A stretch of 20,160 nucleotides of DNA from JBFMAE01 sp040756085 (GTDB taxonomy: Bacteria > Desulfobacterota > BSN033 > UBA1163): the NCBI GenBank assembly GCA_040756085.1, contig JBFMAE010000223.1, positions 1-20,160 on the forward strand, written 5' to 3'. How positions within the stretch are numbered: the first letter of the stretch is position 1; every line of letters starts with the position of its first letter. The notes under the pieces are model-generated. The model did no database searches, was not told the DNA's origin, and saw only the letters and a list, made by a program, of their open reading frames with translations. This document shows, piece by piece, positions 19,351 to 20,160 of the stretch. A program made the translations under genes and the position numbers.

Positions 19351-20160
19351 ATTCGATGTCCCTCCAACTCCAATACTTCCCGAAGGGCACGAAGGGCAAC
19401 TTCGATTTGATCCTCAGAAGGCTCGCGGGCGGTCAGCCGCTGGAGCCAAAGGCCGGGCTTGATGAAATACTGGATGCCTCGGTTCTCTCGCCTTCGATCG
19501 GCAAATCGGATGATCTCATAGGAGAGCCCTGCGATGAAAGGGATGAAGACCACCCGAGAGGTTACCTTATATCCAAAGGGAAGGTGATGAGGGATGAGGG
19601 CAAAGATGAAGATACTCACTACCATGACGATGAGCAGGAAGCTCGTCCCGCATCTAGGATGGAGGTAACTGAAACCCTTCACCCGATCGATCATCAATTC
19701 CTCTCCAGACTCGAAGGCAAAGATCGATTTATGCTCCGCACCATGATATTGAAAGATGCTCTGGATCTCCTTGATAAAGGAGATGGCCCAGAGGTAAACG
19801 AGGAAGATCACCAACCGGAACGTGCCGTCCACCAGATTGAAGAGAATTCCGCTTCTGGAGAGAATGGGAATGGCAAACCGCAACCATTTTGTTAAAAAGA
19901 GAGGAACCAAGAAGAAAAGGAAGATACCAAAACAGAGGGCCACGGTAAAGGTGAGGCTCATCGTCCAGGGGTTGAGTTCTTTCTCGCCTTCGGCCTCGGA
20001 GAGGGCCTGATGGGCTGAGAAATTAAGGGCCTGTATCCCCAAGACGAGGGCAGAGATCAAGGCCAATACCCCCCTGACTAATGGAAATTTAGAGATGAAC
20101 GTCTTTTCAGAAAAAAAGGCAAGTCCTTTCCGTCTCACTACGATCTCCCCGTTGGGTTTT
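19347..20160 (-). CDS. DUF1385 family membrane protein (YqhQ-like), 5' end outside the window
   Basis: This is an integral membrane protein of unknown function. The frame is open to the right edge (KPNGEIVVRRKGLAFFSEK), so the GTG at 20136-20138 is an internal valine, not the start; family members begin earlier with a GGQAVIEGVMMR-like motif. Visible family hallmarks are PLVRGVLALISALVLGIQALNFSA, YHGAEHKSIFAFESGEEL and LHPRCGTSFLLIV, between several hydrophobic helices. The conserved His, Glu and Cys residues have suggested a metal site, but no activity is established. It is coded upstream of prfA, a recurrent neighbourhood in deltaproteobacteria (from memory). The stop codon lies in the TTTAC end of the repeat at 19252-19350. 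Confidence 0.92.
   Translation of the reverse strand, partial: KPNGEIVVRRKGLAFFSEKTFISKFPLVRGVLALISALVLGIQALNFSAHQALSEAEGEKELNPWTMSLTFTVALCFGIFLFFLVPLFLTKWLRFAIPILSRSGILFNLVDGTFRLVIFLVYLWAISFIKEIQSIFQYHGAEHKSIFAFESGEELMIDRVKGFSYLHPRCGTSFLLIVMVVSIFIFALIPHHLPFGYKVTSRVVFIPFIAGLSYEIIRFADRRRENRGIQYFIKPGLWLQRLTAREPSEDQIEVALRALREVLELEGHRM

Noticed and set aside
19293..19895. A 200-codon plus-strand frame opposite the DUF1385 gene
   Set aside because: It is antisense to conserved DUF1385 motifs (YHGAEHK, HPRCGTSF), begins inside the dispersed repeat and has no recognisable protein features.
20000..20030. QALSEAEGE in DUF1385 as an in-frame repeat insertion
   Set aside because: Family members commonly have an acidic loop of similar length after the ALNxSA motif, so no insertion is needed to explain it.
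1..20160. CRISPR arrays, tRNA or rRNA genes, defence systems
   Set aside because: No regularly spaced direct repeats, no cloverleaf or rRNA-like sequence and no recognised defence genes were seen on either strand.

Overview
The window is almost entirely coded on the minus strand: 17 protein genes, two of them cut by the window edges. It looks like the chromosome of a Gram-negative bacterium, because it holds kdsA (Kdo/LPS), rlpA with a lipobox, and pgpA. Gene order (a DUF1385 gene, then prfA-prmC-murA-his genes) and the dense, layered intergenic palindromes suggest a deltaproteobacterial/Desulfobacterota-type lineage. That placement is an inference from order and style, not from a search. No rRNA, tRNA, CRISPR or intact insertion sequence was found.

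Reading in the direction of transcription (right to left): a DUF1385 membrane protein (5' end outside the window); prfA and prmC, release factor 1 and the methyltransferase of its GGQ glutamine; murA, hisD and hisB, joined by 4-nt stop/start overlaps; and hisH. A block of kdsA, a small transaldolase and an exported unknown protein follows. The block overlaps hisA by 4 nt, and hisF comes next. hisG, hisC, hisI and hisE are absent from the cluster. Then come pgpA, a stand-alone CinA C-terminal (PncC-type) gene, a SWIM zinc-finger protein, rlpA, and a peptide-type ABC transporter operon (binding protein, two permeases and an ATPase cut by the left edge).

The least routine content lies between the genes. 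At 5508-5753 is a small element with 29-bp imperfect terminal inverted repeats. It surrounds a 46-codon relic that starts like a REP-associated tyrosine transposase (RAYT) and appears internally deleted. Its right end supplies the last residues and stop codon of the SWIM gene. Two copies of a roughly 100-bp double-hairpin repeat bounded by TTTAC lie at 9531-9635 and 19252-19350; one abuts hisF and the other carries the DUF1385 stop codon. A 19-20 bp CCTGCC/GGCAGG palindrome appears three times, each time inside a different repeat-like sequence. Several proteins (PgpA, HisA, the SWIM protein and the RlpA leader) have ends encoded by such repeats.

Start sites were corrected in several places. 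The transporter binding protein appears to start at a rare CTG (4315), because no ATG, GTG or upstream TTG is available to encode its signal peptide.
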